Shown here: positions 34,517 to 42,195 of the stretch, piece by piece | How positions within the stretch are numbered: the stretch's first letter is position 1 | Layout of the letters: each line of letters begins with the position of its first letter | Source: Octadecabacter sp. B2R22 | GTDB lineage: Bacteria > Pseudomonadota > Alphaproteobacteria > Rhodobacterales > Rhodobacteraceae | DNA: 64,000 nucleotides | Assembly (NCBI RefSeq): GCF_018861045.1 | Contig: NZ_JAHKQJ010000010.1 | Span: forward strand, 1 to 64,000 | Reading direction: 5' to 3' | Program-made: the position numbers and the translations under genes | Notes under the pieces: generated by a model | Database searches by the model: none | Seen by the model: the letters and a program-made list of their open reading frames with translations, nothing else | What the model was told of the DNA's origin: nothing

Positions 34517-35320
34517 ATGGGTATGAGAGCGGCCAATAAGGCATGGGACGACCAAACACCGCGCGATCCGTTGGAGTATGCGGTCAGCGTGCGGGATAAA
34601 GACGTCTTGTCCATGGTTCGGGAAGCCTTGGCGACGGACAATTGCCGGCTGGCCTTGCAACCTGTTTGTACCGCCCATGACAATTACCGCATTGCGTTCC
34701 ATGAGTGTTTGATCCGTGTGATGGATGAAACTGGCCGGATCATTCCTGCGGGCCAATTCATGGGCCAGATCGAAGAAACCGTCCTCGGGCGTGATATTGA
34801 TACGGCGAGTTTGCGGTTGGCATTTGGCTTGCTCAAGTATCACCCTGACATTCGGCTTTCGGTTAATGTGTCGGCTCGGTCGTTGGGGGACGCGGCGTGG
34901 CGGCGGGTTTTGGATCAAGAACTCGGAAGTTTGGCGGGCCATGCAGACCGCCTGATTTTTGAGATCAGTGAAGATAGTGCAATGCAATTGCCCGAGGTTG
35001 TGATCCGGTTCATGGAAGAAATGCAGCCCCACGGGCTTGCATTTGCATTGGACAATTTCGGAGCGGGTTTGACGGCATTTCGACACCTCAAGGATTTCTT
35101 TTTTGACTTGGTCAAAATTGATAGCCACTTCACACGCAATATTCACAAGGATCCCGACAATCAGGTCCTCGCAGAGGCGTTGATTACGGTAGCTCATCAA
35201 TTCGAAATGTTCGCTGTTGCTGAGGGTGTCGAATCCCAAGAAGAAGCGGATTTCCTGATTGGAATCGGTGTCGACTGTGTTCAGGGCTATCACTTCGGCG
35301 TGCCAAAGTTCACGATCTGA
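34517..35320 (+). CDS. EAL-domain protein, probably degenerate cyclic-di-GMP phosphodiesterase
   Basis: 267 residues, nearly all EAL domain with no sensor domain or membrane helix. Conserved acids and amide: E63 in ECLIR (instead of EALxR), N117 in NVSARS, E149 in FEISED, K200 in VKID, E236/E239 in AEGVES and Q256 in QGYHFG. The DD pair of DDFGTG is DN here (D179-N180-FGAG), so one metal/catalytic Asp is lost. It may bind cyclic-di-GMP or act as a protein-binding scaffold rather than hydrolyse it. ATG at 34517 has AGGGGA 6 bases upstream. Confidence 0.85.
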   Translation: MGMRAANKAWDDQTPRDPLEYAVSVRDKDVLSMVREALATDNCRLALQPVCTAHDNYRIAFHECLIRVMDETGRIIPAGQFMGQIEETVLGRDIDTASLRLAFGLLKYHPDIRLSVNVSARSLGDAAWRRVLDQELGSLAGHADRLIFEISEDSAMQLPEVVIRFMEEMQPHGLAFALDNFGAGLTAFRHLKDFFFDLVKIDSHFTRNIHKDPDNQVLAEALITVAHQFEMFAVAEGVESQEEADFLIGIGVDCVQGYHFGVPKFTI

Positions 35321-35489
35321 GTGTGCGTTGTACAACCGTTACCGCTAAAGCGGGCAATTGACGCGGGGTAAGTCCGTTGCGATTGCACGGCCAATTGCGT
35401 ATTACAAAGATAACGGCGGCGGGGGGCGGCGTAATCTACATGGTCCTCTGGTCTTGCCGAATATCGGACCCTAGAGAGGAAATTCCCAT

Positions 35490-36665
35490 ATGACCAATGT
35501 AGTTATCGCATCCGCTGCGCGCACCGCCGTGGGCAGTTTTGGTGGCTCTTTTGCCAACACACCTGCCCATGACCTTGGCGCTGCCGTCTTGAAAGAAGTC
35601 GTCGCGCGTGCGGGCATTGATGCTTCTGAAGTTTCGGAAACGATCCTTGGTCAGGTGCTGACCGCTGCGCAGGGCCAGAACCCTGCGCGTCAGGCGCACA
35701 TCAACGCAGGCCTGTCACAGGATGCGGCTGCTTGGGGGATCAATCAGGTTTGTGGGTCTGGCCTGCGTGCAGTTGCGCTTGGTGCTCAGCATATCATGCT
35801 GGGCGATGCGTCTATTGTCGCGGCTGGGGGGCAAGAAAACATGTCCTTGTCCGCACACGCACAAAACGTCCGTGCGGGTCAGAAGATGGGCGACATGAAG
35901 CTTATCGATACGATGATCAAAGACGGCCTTTGGGATGCGTTCAACAACTACCACATGGGTCAAACAGCCGAGAACGTCGCCGAGAAATGGCAGATTTCCC
36001 GCGAGATGCAGGATGAGTTCGCGGTAGCATCCCAGAACAAAGCGGAAGCTGCACAGAAGGCAGGTAAGTTCGCCGATGAAATCGCGGCCTTCACCATCAA
36101 AACCCGCAAGGGCGAAACAGTGGTTGATGCGGATGAATACATCCGCCACGGCGCCAACATCGAAGCCATGCAGAAAATGCGCCCTGCGTTCACCAAGGAT
36201 GGTACCGTGACTGCGGCGAACGCGTCCGGCCTGAACGACGGTGCGGCTGCCACGTTGCTGATGTCCTCTGATGAAGCAGAAAAGCGCGGGATCGAGCCAC
36301 TGGCCCGTATCGTATCTTATGCGACAGCTGGTCTTGACCCGACTGTTATGGGCGTTGGCCCAATCTATGCGTCCCGCAAGGCGTTGGATAAGGCGGGTTG
36401 GTCTGTTGATGATCTAGACCTTGTTGAGGCGAACGAAGCCTTTGCTGCGCAGGCCTGTGCTGTGAACAAAGACATGGGTTGGGATCCGTCCATCGTAAAC
36501 GTGAACGGCGGCGCGATCGCCATTGGTCACCCGATTGGTGCGTCCGGCTGTCGTGTGCTGAACACGCTGTTGTTCGAAATGAAGCGTCGTGATGCGAAGA
36601 AGGGTCTTGCGACTTTGTGCATCGGTGGCGGCATGGGCGTCGCTCTTTGTGTTGAGCGTCCATAA
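35490..36665 (+). CDS. phaA: Acetyl-CoA acetyltransferase (beta-ketothiolase)
   Basis: 391 residues. Condenses two acetyl-CoA to acetoacetyl-CoA for polyhydroxybutyrate synthesis or runs in reverse. Catalytic residues are seen as Cys in [11 protein letters not shown] (near 89), His in [14 protein letters not shown] and Cys in CIGGGMGVA. Ribosome site GAGAGGA precedes the ATG. phaB follows 91 bases later after a hairpin. Confidence 0.96.
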   Translation: MTNVVIASAARTAVGSFGGSFANTPAHDLGAAVLKEVVARAGIDASEVSETILGQVLTAAQGQNPARQAHINAGLSQDAAAWGINQVCGSGLRAVALGAQHIMLGDASIVAAGGQENMSLSAHAQNVRAGQKMGDMKLIDTMIKDGLWDAFNNYHMGQTAENVAEKWQISREMQDEFAVASQNKAEAAQKAGKFADEIAAFTIKTRKGETVVDADEYIRHGANIEAMQKMRPAFTKDGTVTAANASGLNDGAAATLLMSSDEAEKRGIEPLARIVSYATAGLDPTVMGVGPIYASRKALDKAGWSVDDLDLVEANEAFAAQACAVNKDMGWDPSIVNVNGGAIAIGHPIGASGCRVLNTLLFEMKRRDAKKGLATLCIGGGMGVALCVERP

Positions 36666-36676
36666 ATAAATCTATT

Positions 36677-36703
36677 TGGCGGCGTAATATTATTGCGCCG
36701 CCA
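36677..36703 (+). promoter_or_regulatory. Hairpin between phaA and phaB
   Basis: TGGCGGCG at 36677-36684 and CGCCGCCA at 36696-36703 form an 8-bp G/C stem with an A/T-rich 11-base loop. Only a short CTTTCG follows, so partial termination or 3'-end protection of the phaA message is likely. Confidence 0.5.
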
Positions 36704-36756
36704 CTTTCGTTGGGGTAATTAGATTACCGAACAATCATCTCTTGGAGGAGAACATT

Positions 36757-37479
36757 ATGGGACGTGTTGCACTCGTCACTGGCGGATCGCGCGGTATCGG
36801 CGAGGCCATTTCTAAGAAACTACAGGCTGAAGGTTACACTGTTGCTGCGACTTACGCAGGCAACGATGAAGCCGCTGCCAAGTTTACCGAAGCGACTGGC
36901 ATTAAGACATACAAATGGAATGTGGCGGATTACGATTCTTCCAAAGCAGGCATTGAGCAAGTCGAAGCCGATCTGGGCCCGATTGACGTTGTTGTCGCTA
37001 ACGCGGGCATTACACGTGATGCGCCGTTCCATAAGATGACACCACAGCAGTGGAACGAAGTTGTCGACACCAACCTGACGGGCGTGTTCAACACCGTGCA
37101 CCCTGTTTGGCCTGGCATGCGTGAACGCAAATTCGGCCGCGTGATCGTTATTTCTTCGATCAATGGTCAAAAAGGCCAGTTCGCTCAGGTGAACTATGCT
37201 GCGACGAAATCTGGCGATCTGGGGATTGTAAAATCTTTGGCGCAAGAAGGCGCGCGCGCTGGCATTACGGCAAACGCTGTGTGCCCGGGCTACATCGGGA
37301 CGGAAATGGTTATGGCTGTTCCTGAAAAGGTCCGCGAAAGCATCATCGGCCAGATCCCTGCGGGTCGTTTGGGCGAGCCTGAAGAAATCGCGCGTTGTGT
37401 TGCGTTCCTTGCATCTGATGACGCGGGCTTCATCAACGGGTCTACTATTTCTGCCAACGGCGGACAGTTCTTCGTCTAA
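36757..37479 (+). CDS. phaB: Acetoacetyl-CoA reductase (NADPH)
   Basis: 240 residues. SDR enzyme that makes (R)-3-hydroxybutyryl-CoA. Cofactor loop TGGSRGIGEA, NAG strand (VVANAGITRD), catalytic Ser in VISSINGQKGQ and YAATKSG with the catalytic Tyr and Lys. ATG at 36757 follows GGAGGAG by 7 bases; the five extra codons upstream lie over that site. The polymer synthase (phaC) is not in the window. Confidence 0.96.
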   Translation: MGRVALVTGGSRGIGEAISKKLQAEGYTVAATYAGNDEAAAKFTEATGIKTYKWNVADYDSSKAGIEQVEADLGPIDVVVANAGITRDAPFHKMTPQQWNEVVDTNLTGVFNTVHPVWPGMRERKFGRVIVISSINGQKGQFAQVNYAATKSGDLGIVKSLAQEGARAGITANAVCPGYIGTEMVMAVPEKVRESIIGQIPAGRLGEPEEIARCVAFLASDDAGFINGSTISANGGQFFV

Positions 37480-37498
37480 GACTTAGGCTAGAAACGAC

Positions 37499-37530
37499 AA
37501 AAGGGCGGGGATTATCCCCGCCCTTTTTGC
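37499..37530 (+). terminator. Strong intrinsic terminator after phaB
   Basis: A 12-bp perfect stem, AAAAGGGCGGGG paired with CCCCGCCCTTTT around ATTAT, with five T's at its 3' end. It lies 20 bases after the phaB stop. The mirror-image A-run means that it can also work for the minus-strand gene at 37550. Confidence 0.9.
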
Positions 37531-37549
37531 ATTGTGGTCTTCGGTGCAA

Positions 37550-37657
37550 TTAGCGGCCGAAGATACCAGAAATCATACGGCCAAAAGCACCAGCACGTTC
37601 AACACGAGCGCGTGTTACGATTTCGTCAATCTCTTTTTGGCTTAGTTCTTTGTACAT
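37550..37657 (-). CDS. 35-residue small basic protein
   Basis: MYKELSQKEIDEIVTRARVERAGAFGRMISGIFGR in outline: an acidic helix start, then an Arg-rich amphipathic helix. ATG at 37657 has AAAGGA 8 bases upstream, which decides the start over the longer frame. It resembles, in size and Arg pattern, the tiny DUF1127-like proteins of Rhodobacterales linked to small RNAs and stress, but I cannot assign it to that family with certainty. Confidence 0.6.
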   Translation of the reverse strand: MYKELSQKEIDEIVTRARVERAGAFGRMISGIFGR

Positions 37658-37775
37658 ATTTTCAATCCTTTGGTGCGTTGTTCGCTCCCTTGATTGAAAG
37701 GTAGTGCCTTTGGTGTGCGGTAAAAACCGACGATCTCGCATTCCCGCATTGCGCTGAGCGCAGGGCAGGCCGGGT

Positions 37776-37799
37776 GGGCCATTCCAGAAGGAATGGCCC
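37776..37799. other. Perfect 10-bp stem-loop, tetraloop AGAA
   Basis: GGGCCATTCC at 37776-37785 and its exact complement at 37790-37799. On the minus strand it is 47 bases after the stop of the 32-residue gene, so it may end or stabilise that transcript. No T-run on either side. Confidence 0.5.
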
Positions 37800-37845
37800 G
37801 TTCGTTCGGCTGGACGGGTCGTTGACCTAAGCCTGCCGGAGCGTT

Positions 37846-37944
37846 CTATTTGCGACGAAACAAAAGGCGCAAGATGGCGCCGCGTTCGGCGTGTGCGGTG
37901 CGGATGGCGTCGCGGGTGCGGGCATTTGTCGTGGCTTCAAACAT
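37846..37944 (-). CDS. 32-residue small Arg-rich protein
   Basis: Starts MFEATTNARTRDAIR and ends LRLLFRRK. ATG at 37944 is preceded by AAAGGA 7 bases upstream, a convincing ribosome site. The pattern R-A-x-x-E-R-(A)G-A is shared with the 35-residue protein next door, so the two may be paralogues. Function unknown; possibly an RNA-binding or stress peptide. Confidence 0.6.
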   Translation of the reverse strand: MFEATTNARTRDAIRTAHAERGAILRLLFRRK

Positions 37945-38053
37945 GGCGGGTTCCTTTGGGTGGTGTTTCTTTTTCTGTACCTAAGGTGACCTTTTGTGAG
38001 TGTCCTGACAAACGAGACTTCACAGGGGTTCAGTTAAGTTATACTTATGTGAA

Positions 38054-38989
38054 ATGTCTGATCGCCTCCCTCCGTTGACCGCCTTGCGCGCGTTTGAAGC
38101 CGCCGCGCGGCACTTGTCGTTCGCGCAGGCCGCGGCGGAATTGAATGTCACGCCAGCTGCGTTGTCGTTTCAAATCAAATCGCTTGAACAACATCTCGGG
38201 GAGCCGGTGTTCCACCGTTTGAACCGTGCGGTTGAGTTGACCGAGGCCGGCAGAGCACTTGCGCCGGGGGTCAGTGATGGCTTTGCAGCGATTTCTGCTG
38301 CGTGGCGAAACGCTCAAAGATCTATAAATAACAACGTATTGACGGTGACTGCGGGGCCTGCGTTTACGTCAAAGTGGTTGGCGCCACGCCTGTTTGAGTT
38401 TGCAGAGCGCCATCCGGAGATTGAGCTGCGGTTTTCGGCATCACTGCGGTTGATGGATTTTGAGCGCGATGAAGTGGATGTCGCGATCCGGTTTGGATTG
38501 GGCAAGGATGAAGGTGTTTATTCAGAGCCGTTGGTTCGGGAATGGATGACGCCGATGATGACCCCGGAATTGGCCGATACCTACGACACGCCAGAAAAAC
38601 TCAGCCATGCGCCCCTGATCCACGATGATTCCCTAGCGTTCCTGAAGGACACATCGAACTGGTCGGGGTGGTTCAAAGCAGCCGGTGTGACAGACGCGAC
38701 GGGGGCAGGGGTTCGATTCAGTCAAGCAGACCATGCGTTGGATGCCGCGTTGTCGGGGGTCGGCGTTGTTCTTGGGCGGGTTTCGCTCGCGACACGGGCG
38801 CTAGAACGGGGCCAGTTGGTCGCGCCGTTTCGCCTTGGTCTTGTTCCGCCGGCGCATTTTCGGTTCGTGTGCCCTCTGGGAACAGAAAAACGCCCCCATG
38901 TGGCGGCGTTTCGATCGTGGATCAAAGATGAAATTCAAAGTTCTAAAGCGTTTGAAGGCGCGCGCGATCTGGTCCCTGTTCAGATATAA
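38054..38989 (+). CDS. LysR-family transcriptional regulator (GcvA-like)
   Basis: 311 residues. N-terminal helix-turn-helix (about 8-66) with LTALRAFEAAARHLSFAQAA and VTPAALSFQIKSLE, the pattern of the GcvA/AmpR group, then a periplasmic-binding-protein-like effector domain. No divergent target gene lies next to it (the upstream small genes run on the other strand about 110 bases away), so the target is unknown. Confidence 0.9.
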   Translation: MSDRLPPLTALRAFEAAARHLSFAQAAAELNVTPAALSFQIKSLEQHLGEPVFHRLNRAVELTEAGRALAPGVSDGFAAISAAWRNAQRSINNNVLTVTAGPAFTSKWLAPRLFEFAERHPEIELRFSASLRLMDFERDEVDVAIRFGLGKDEGVYSEPLVREWMTPMMTPELADTYDTPEKLSHAPLIHDDSLAFLKDTSNWSGWFKAAGVTDATGAGVRFSQADHALDAALSGVGVVLGRVSLATRALERGQLVAPFRLGLVPPAHFRFVCPLGTEKRPHVAAFRSWIKDEIQSSKAFEGARDLVPVQI

Positions 38990-39035
38990 CCGGTCGGTGC
39001 AGGCGCTGGCGGACACCGCCAGCACCAAGAAGCGA

Positions 39036-39203
39036 TTATGCGGGAGTAAGTCGCGTGATCTCTTCTTTGAGATGGAGTTTTTCTTTCTTAAGGCGGGATA
39101 CCTCTAGGTCATCGGAACCGGGGCTCCGCTGTGCCTTTTCCACGGCATCTGAAAGGGTTTCGTGCTTTTTCTTGAGTTCCTCGAGGTGGGACGACAAGCT
39201 CAT
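39036..39203 (-). CDS. YdcH/DUF465 family protein
   Basis: 55 residues, almost entirely two charged helices (SHLEELKKKHETLSDAVEKA and a second with SRLKKEKLHLKEEITRL), the usual DUF465 hairpin. AGGAGG precedes the ATG at 39203 by 9 bases. Too short for many gene finders. Cellular role unknown. Confidence 0.85.
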   Translation of the reverse strand: MSLSSHLEELKKKHETLSDAVEKAQRSPGSDDLEVSRLKKEKLHLKEEITRLTPA

Positions 39204-39228
39204 TATATAGATCCTCCTAACATCAATT

Positions 39229-39251
39229 TGTGGTCTTTCAAGATGACCACA
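39229..39251. promoter_or_regulatory. 7-bp inverted repeat upstream of the YdcH gene
   Basis: TGTGGTC at 39229-39235 and GACCACA at 39245-39251, 9-base spacer. It lies in the promoter region of the YdcH-type gene on the minus strand and could be an operator. Confidence 0.35.
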
Positions 39252-39327
39252 GTTTCACACATCTGTCACGCCGCAGAGCAGCAATCTGCCAGTGAATTGA
39301 GAAGATCGTGAAAAGATTGCGAAATTA

Positions 39328-40089
39328 TTAATCGGCGAAGGGGAACGCCGCGCCGGTTCGCAGAATCGCGGCGATTTCGGGGCGGTAATCTTCGCCGTCT
39401 GTCAGGTGCGCGGGGCCGACATGCAAAGACACAGGCGCATGGAGTTTGAACGGGGTTCGCCCCCCTTTGCGCGCGTGCACGATGATGCGGTCGGCGGGGC
39501 GGCCCTCGCGACCCGTAATCGGGATCACGCTGAGGGATCCAAGCCTGTCATCCATCGCGCGCATGAGTTCAGGCAGGCGATCTGCTTTGTGGATCAGTGT
39601 TAGCCAGCCTTTGGGTTTCAGGCGGCGGGTGGCCGTTTCGATCCAGATCTTTGTGTCCGTATCGCCGCCAAAGGCAATGTCTCTGTCTATGAGTTCACTA
39701 TGCTTGCCTGATTTGCGATCAAGATAGGGCGGATTGGCGATGACATGATCAAATGTCAGCGCTGTCAGGTCGTGGGGAAGAGCGCCCACATCTGCCGTCC
39801 AGATTTGCGCATCAAAGCCATTGGCGGCAGCATTGGCGCGGCAAAGGTCGGCATAGCGGGCCTGAACCTCAACCGCGTGAAGATGCAGCCCTGCGACCCG
39901 TGTCGCCAAACACAAGATGGCGGCCCCAGCCCCACAACCGAGTTCCAGAACCGACTGCCCTGCCTGCGCCTGTACTGCCGAGGCCATAAGCACCGGATCA
40001 ACGCCAGCGCGATACCCCTTGGCCGGTTGTTCCAACATCAAAAGCCCCCCTAGGAAGGCGTCATGTGTGGTGTCGGCGTCGCTGTTCAT
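39328..40089 (-). CDS. TrmN6/YfiC-type N6-adenine methyltransferase
   Basis: 253 residues. Class I methyltransferase, S-adenosylmethionine motif VLELGCGAGAAIL (near 45-57) and catalytic NPPYLDR. The N-terminus GGLLMLEQPAKGYRAGVDPVLMAS is characteristic of the family that methylates A37 of tRNA1(Val). Its start overlaps the stop of the DUF2007 gene by 4 bases. It could act on another RNA; the family is broad. Confidence 0.85.
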   Translation of the reverse strand: MNSDADTTHDAFLGGLLMLEQPAKGYRAGVDPVLMASAVQAQAGQSVLELGCGAGAAILCLATRVAGLHLHAVEVQARYADLCRANAAANGFDAQIWTADVGALPHDLTALTFDHVIANPPYLDRKSGKHSELIDRDIAFGGDTDTKIWIETATRRLKPKGWLTLIHKADRLPELMRAMDDRLGSLSVIPITGREGRPADRIIVHARKGGRTPFKLHAPVSLHVGPAHLTDGEDYRPEIAAILRTGAAFPFAD

Positions 40090-40301
40090 TGTCCCAAATC
40101 AATGTTGTTGGCCTTCATCACTGAGGTTGCGATGAAGTGGTCTTCGCGTCGGACCATGAGGCGGCGTGGCAAAATGCCCAACGACCCGTCAAGGATGCTC
40201 ATGTTTACGTCCAACTCGAACACCTCTATATCCTCGCCCTGAAGAAGGGCTTTGGCAAAAGCGATGACAGTCATGTCATTGGTGCGTAGAAGTTCTTTCA
40301 T
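40086..40301 (-). CDS. DUF2007-type small protein
   Basis: 71 residues. Starts MKELLRTNDMTVIAFAKALLQGEDIE, the usual DUF2007 opening (a PII-like alpha/beta fold thought to bind a partner), and ends with RRLMVRREDHFIA. It is first in a two-gene operon with the TrmN6-type methyltransferase, in reverse direction to the prenyl synthase. Confidence 0.85.
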   Translation of the reverse strand: MKELLRTNDMTVIAFAKALLQGEDIEVFELDVNMSILDGSLGILPRRLMVRREDHFIATSVMKANNIDLGQ

Positions 40302-40355
40302 ACCCCTGACTTAAGGCGCATTGTCGCCCTTTGTCGAGTAATTGACGGAGCTGTG

Positions 40356-41354
40356 ATGAGCTTGGACCACGCTGCAACAAAACCCCATGAACGTTTGGCT
40401 GAGGCGCTGAGCGATGAAATGGCTGCCGTGAACGATTTGATCCGTGCGCGGATGGCATCCGAACATGCGCCCCGTATCCCTGAGGTGACTGCGCATTTGG
40501 TTGAAGCAGGCGGGAAACGTCTGCGCCCGATGCTGACTTTGGCCGCTGCAAAGATGTGTGGATACGACGGCCCTTATCACGTGCATTTGGCGGCGACGGT
40601 TGAGTTTATTCACACGGCGACTTTGCTGCATGACGACGTTGTGGATGAAAGCGCGCAGCGACGTGGGCGGCCGACTGCGAACCTGTTGTGGGACAATACA
40701 TCGTCGGTTTTGGTTGGCGATTACCTGTTTGCGCGGTCTTTTCAGTTGATGACGGAAACGGGTTCGTTGGACGTGCTGCGTATTTTGTCCAACGCTGCGG
40801 CAACGATTGCAGAGGGCGAAGTGTTGCAACTGACGGCCGCGAGCGATTTGGCGACGAGCGAAGACATTTACTTGCAGGTCGTGCGCGGAAAAACGGCAGC
40901 GTTGTTTTCTGCCGCAATGGAAGTCGGCGGTGTTATCGCGGGCAAAGACGCGGCCACGGTTAAGGCGCTTTATGATTACGGTGATGCGCTGGGCGTTGGA
41001 TTTCAGATTGTTGATGATCTGTTGGATTACGCGGGCACAGATGCCACGGGTAAGAATATCGGCGATGATTTCCGCGAACGCAAACTGACGTTGCCCGTGA
41101 TTAAGGCCGTCGCCTTGGCGGACGCTGAGGAACGCGCATTTTGGGTGCGGACAATCGAAAAGGGCCGCCAAGAAGACGGCGACCTTGAAACCGCGTTGGA
41201 GCTTTTGGCGAAACATGGGACGCTTGAAACAACCCGCGTTGAGGCGTTGGCTTGGATGGATACGGCAAAAGCGGCGTTGGCCGATCTGCCGGATCACGAA
41301 ATCAAAGGTATGCTGCTGGAATTGGCTGATTACGTGGTTGCGCGGGTCAGGTAG
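40356..41354 (+). CDS. Polyprenyl diphosphate synthase (octa-/decaprenyl type)
   Basis: 332 residues. Elongates isoprenoid diphosphate for the ubiquinone side chain. Two Asp-rich metal motifs: LLHDDVVDES (first) and QIVDDLLDY (second); GGKRLRPML is the substrate-binding entry. I use ATG at 40356 over GTG at 40353. Its end overlaps the convergent ispE by 8 bases, so two isoprenoid genes meet here. Chain length cannot be told from sequence alone; Q10 is usual in this order. Confidence 0.93.
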   Translation: MSLDHAATKPHERLAEALSDEMAAVNDLIRARMASEHAPRIPEVTAHLVEAGGKRLRPMLTLAAAKMCGYDGPYHVHLAATVEFIHTATLLHDDVVDESAQRRGRPTANLLWDNTSSVLVGDYLFARSFQLMTETGSLDVLRILSNAAATIAEGEVLQLTAASDLATSEDIYLQVVRGKTAALFSAAMEVGGVIAGKDAATVKALYDYGDALGVGFQIVDDLLDYAGTDATGKNIGDDFRERKLTLPVIKAVALADAEERAFWVRTIEKGRQEDGDLETALELLAKHGTLETTRVEALAWMDTAKAALADLPDHEIKGMLLELADYVVARVR

Positions 41355-42195
41355 ACGCTTGCGTCGTGGCCTGAACCCACCAATCGCGTTGGACAGCTGA
41401 TAACGCCTTTGCGGCGGCTAGGCAGCTAGCCGCGTCTTTGAAGATCGCAAAACATGTAGCGCCCGACCCAGACATACGGGCGAGTCGGCAGCCGTCTTGC
41501 GACGCCAAGATTTTTAGAACATCGGCGATGACGGGGGCGGTTTGAATAGCGGGCGCTTGCAAATCATTGCGTTGATCCGTCAGCCAGTCCAGCCATCCCG
41601 CATCAAATGAGTTTGGCATGTCATTGGGCATTGGCGCGTTGGATTTATGAGGTAGCGCCTTGAACACGGAAGGTGTGGGGACCTCGACCCGCGGGTTCAC
41701 CAACAAAATATAAAGCGGCGGCGTTGGCCCGATGAGCGTGACTGTGTCGCCGATGCCGGACATGCGCGTCAGTTCGGTAGACATGCACACCCCGACATCG
41801 GCCCCAAGCGACATGATGGTGTCCCAATCAGGCAGCGGCGTTTCCCAAAGGTGCGACAGCGCGAACAATGTTGCAGCAGCATCCGCTGATCCGCCGCCAA
41901 TACCCGACGCAAGCGGGAGGTTCTTGGTCAGCGTGATGGCTGCTCCGCGATCCAGTCCAAAGGCCCGTGCCGCCCGAAGAACGAGGTTGTCATCATTCGC
42001 AGAGAGGTCGGCACCGAACGGCCCGTCAATCGAGAGGGTAAGTCGGTTAGATTGGGTGACCGTCACCACATCCCCTAGCGCGGTGAACATCACCAATGAA
42101 TCGAGCAGGTGATAGCCATCATCCCGCTGTCCAGTGACATGCAGGGTCAGGTTGATTTTGGCAGGGGCCGCTTGGCGGACAGTCTTAGTTGTCAT
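41347..42195 (-). CDS. ispE: 4-diphosphocytidyl-2-C-methyl-D-erythritol kinase
   Basis: 282 residues. GHMP kinase of the MEP isoprenoid pathway. The ATP motif P-x3-G-(L/I)-GGGSAD is seen as LASGIGGGSADAAA and the N-terminal APAKINLTLHV is typical. It overlaps the upstream TPR gene by 11 bases and the convergent prenyl synthase by 8. Confidence 0.95.
   Translation of the reverse strand: MTTKTVRQAAPAKINLTLHVTGQRDDGYHLLDSLVMFTALGDVVTVTQSNRLTLSIDGPFGADLSANDDNLVLRAARAFGLDRGAAITLTKNLPLASGIGGGSADAAATLFALSHLWETPLPDWDTIMSLGADVGVCMSTELTRMSGIGDTVTLIGPTPPLYILLVNPRVEVPTPSVFKALPHKSNAPMPNDMPNSFDAGWLDWLTDQRNDLQAPAIQTAPVIADVLKILASQDGCRLARMSGSGATCFAIFKDAASCLAAAKALSAVQRDWWVQATTQAST

Noticed and set aside
35490-37479. 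Complete polyhydroxybutyrate operon
   Set aside because: Only phaA and phaB are present; no phaC, phaP, phaR or phaZ lies in the window.
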